DNA of 64,000 nucleotides from Enchytraeus crypticus (lineage: Eukaryota > Annelida > Clitellata > Enchytraeida > Enchytraeidae). The stretch lies in NCBI GenBank assembly GCA_905160935.1, contig CAJHZI010000269.1, positions 410,001 to 474,000 of the forward strand. Direction: 5' to 3'. Position 1 is the stretch's first letter, and each line of letters opens with the position of its first letter. The position numbers and the translations under genes were made by a program. Below the pieces are notes generated by a model, which was not told the DNA's origin, searched no databases, and saw only the letters and a list, made by a program, of their open reading frames with translations. Positions 63,469 to 64,000 of the stretch are shown one piece after another.

Positions 63469-64000
63469 CTACAATCAATTCAATAACACCAGGTCTTTCA
63501 TATATAAACAGACTGAATCAGTCAAACGAATCGCCTGTATCAGTTATAGATATTTTAGAAAATGGCCGCTTTTCATGTAGTATCAAAAACAAATCAGTTC
63601 AGTTCAAATCAAATTTTCTTCCGCATGCCGTATTTCTTGCCACATGTCATCCATGCATCTGTCTACCGTTTCTTCGGTATTCCCTAACGGCCGTTGTTTT
63701 GTAGGTTCAGGCACACCACTATCAGGAACATATAAAACTCACATCATTTCATCATGTGATCATGCCAGTGCAGTACTCCTTATTTTTTCTGTTATTGGCA
63801 CTATCTTATCTTGCCATCACTCAGATTCCAAAGGTTAACTCCCTAAAGTGACAGACAGAACGAACTCCGTTAATCTTCTGAATATTAACTTAGAAATTAT
63901 AGTTCTGCCTTAGCGTTTATTATACTCATCGTCAGATAAGTCAATATATTACTTCCAAATATGTTTTATTCATTACTGTCATATACTCTCAATAATATTA
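63469..64000 (-). other. RAD54L2 intron upstream of the first visible exon
   Basis: I looked for the preceding exon (expected to encode a VLVFSQS-like motif) and did not find it. A 40-codon minus frame at about 63590-63715 reads TVDRCMDDMWQEIRHAEEN but cannot be assigned. Confidence 0.4.

Noticed and set aside
1-64000. CRISPR array, bacterial operon or integrated virus
   Set aside because: No spaced identical repeats, no Shine-Dalgarno-led gene clusters and no capsid, envelope or integrase genes were seen; the exon-intron structure is eukaryotic.

Overview
This is a eukaryotic, evidently metazoan, genomic window: AT-rich, intron-rich and packed with retrotransposons, SINEs, DNA transposons and microsatellites. 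I cannot name the species; the proteins and repeat types fit a marine or other non-model invertebrate. Two conserved host genes can be assembled exon by exon. UBA3 (NEDD8-activating enzyme E1 catalytic subunit, + strand) contributes its last five exons between 12839 and 35030. RAD54L2/ARIP4 (SNF2-family ATPase, minus strand) contributes its last seven exons between 63468 and 46329. In both genes every splice phase closes: 202 residues for the UBA3 part and 834 residues for the RAD54L2 part. The genes converge on an 11 kb intergenic region. The 5' part of each gene was not found; UBA3 lacks its adenylation and catalytic-cysteine exons here and RAD54L2 lacks its N-terminal helicase lobe.

Layout: 1-12.8 kb holds an unrecognised 169-residue minus-strand ORF, an SGNH-type retrotransposon ORF1 relic, SINEs, a 0.5 kb MITE, a hAT-like element with 8-bp target duplication, 14-bp minisatellites and mosaic copies of an R2-annotated type of LINE. 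12.8-35 kb is the 3' part of UBA3, whose introns hold at least four LINE types, several SINEs, a histidine-rich 27-bp minisatellite region and a LINE nested in another LINE. 35-46.3 kb is intergenic: a CR1/L2-like LINE with its own nested insertion, an RTE-like LINE piece and a full-length dead mariner ending just past the RAD54L2 stop codon. 46.3-63.5 kb is RAD54L2; its introns carry a piggyBac relic, further LINE and SINE copies, and an antisense 174-residue ORF preceded by arrays of short structured repeats.

How the parts interact: the window is best read as two housekeeping genes (neddylation; chromatin or steroid-receptor regulation) with introns inflated by transposition. The clearest biology beyond the genes is (i) a tRNA-derived SINE, about a dozen copies, whose 3' end matches the 3' end of the resident CR1/L2-like LINE; (ii) a second short repeat whose tail matches another LINE; (iii) nested insertions with intact target duplications and recoverable host-LINE reading frames; (iv) several near-perfect inverted duplications with 4-5 nt or simple-repeat spacers; and (v) a mariner terminal repeat that supplies the first canonical poly(A) signal downstream of RAD54L2. 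No rRNA, functional tRNA or CRISPR was seen.
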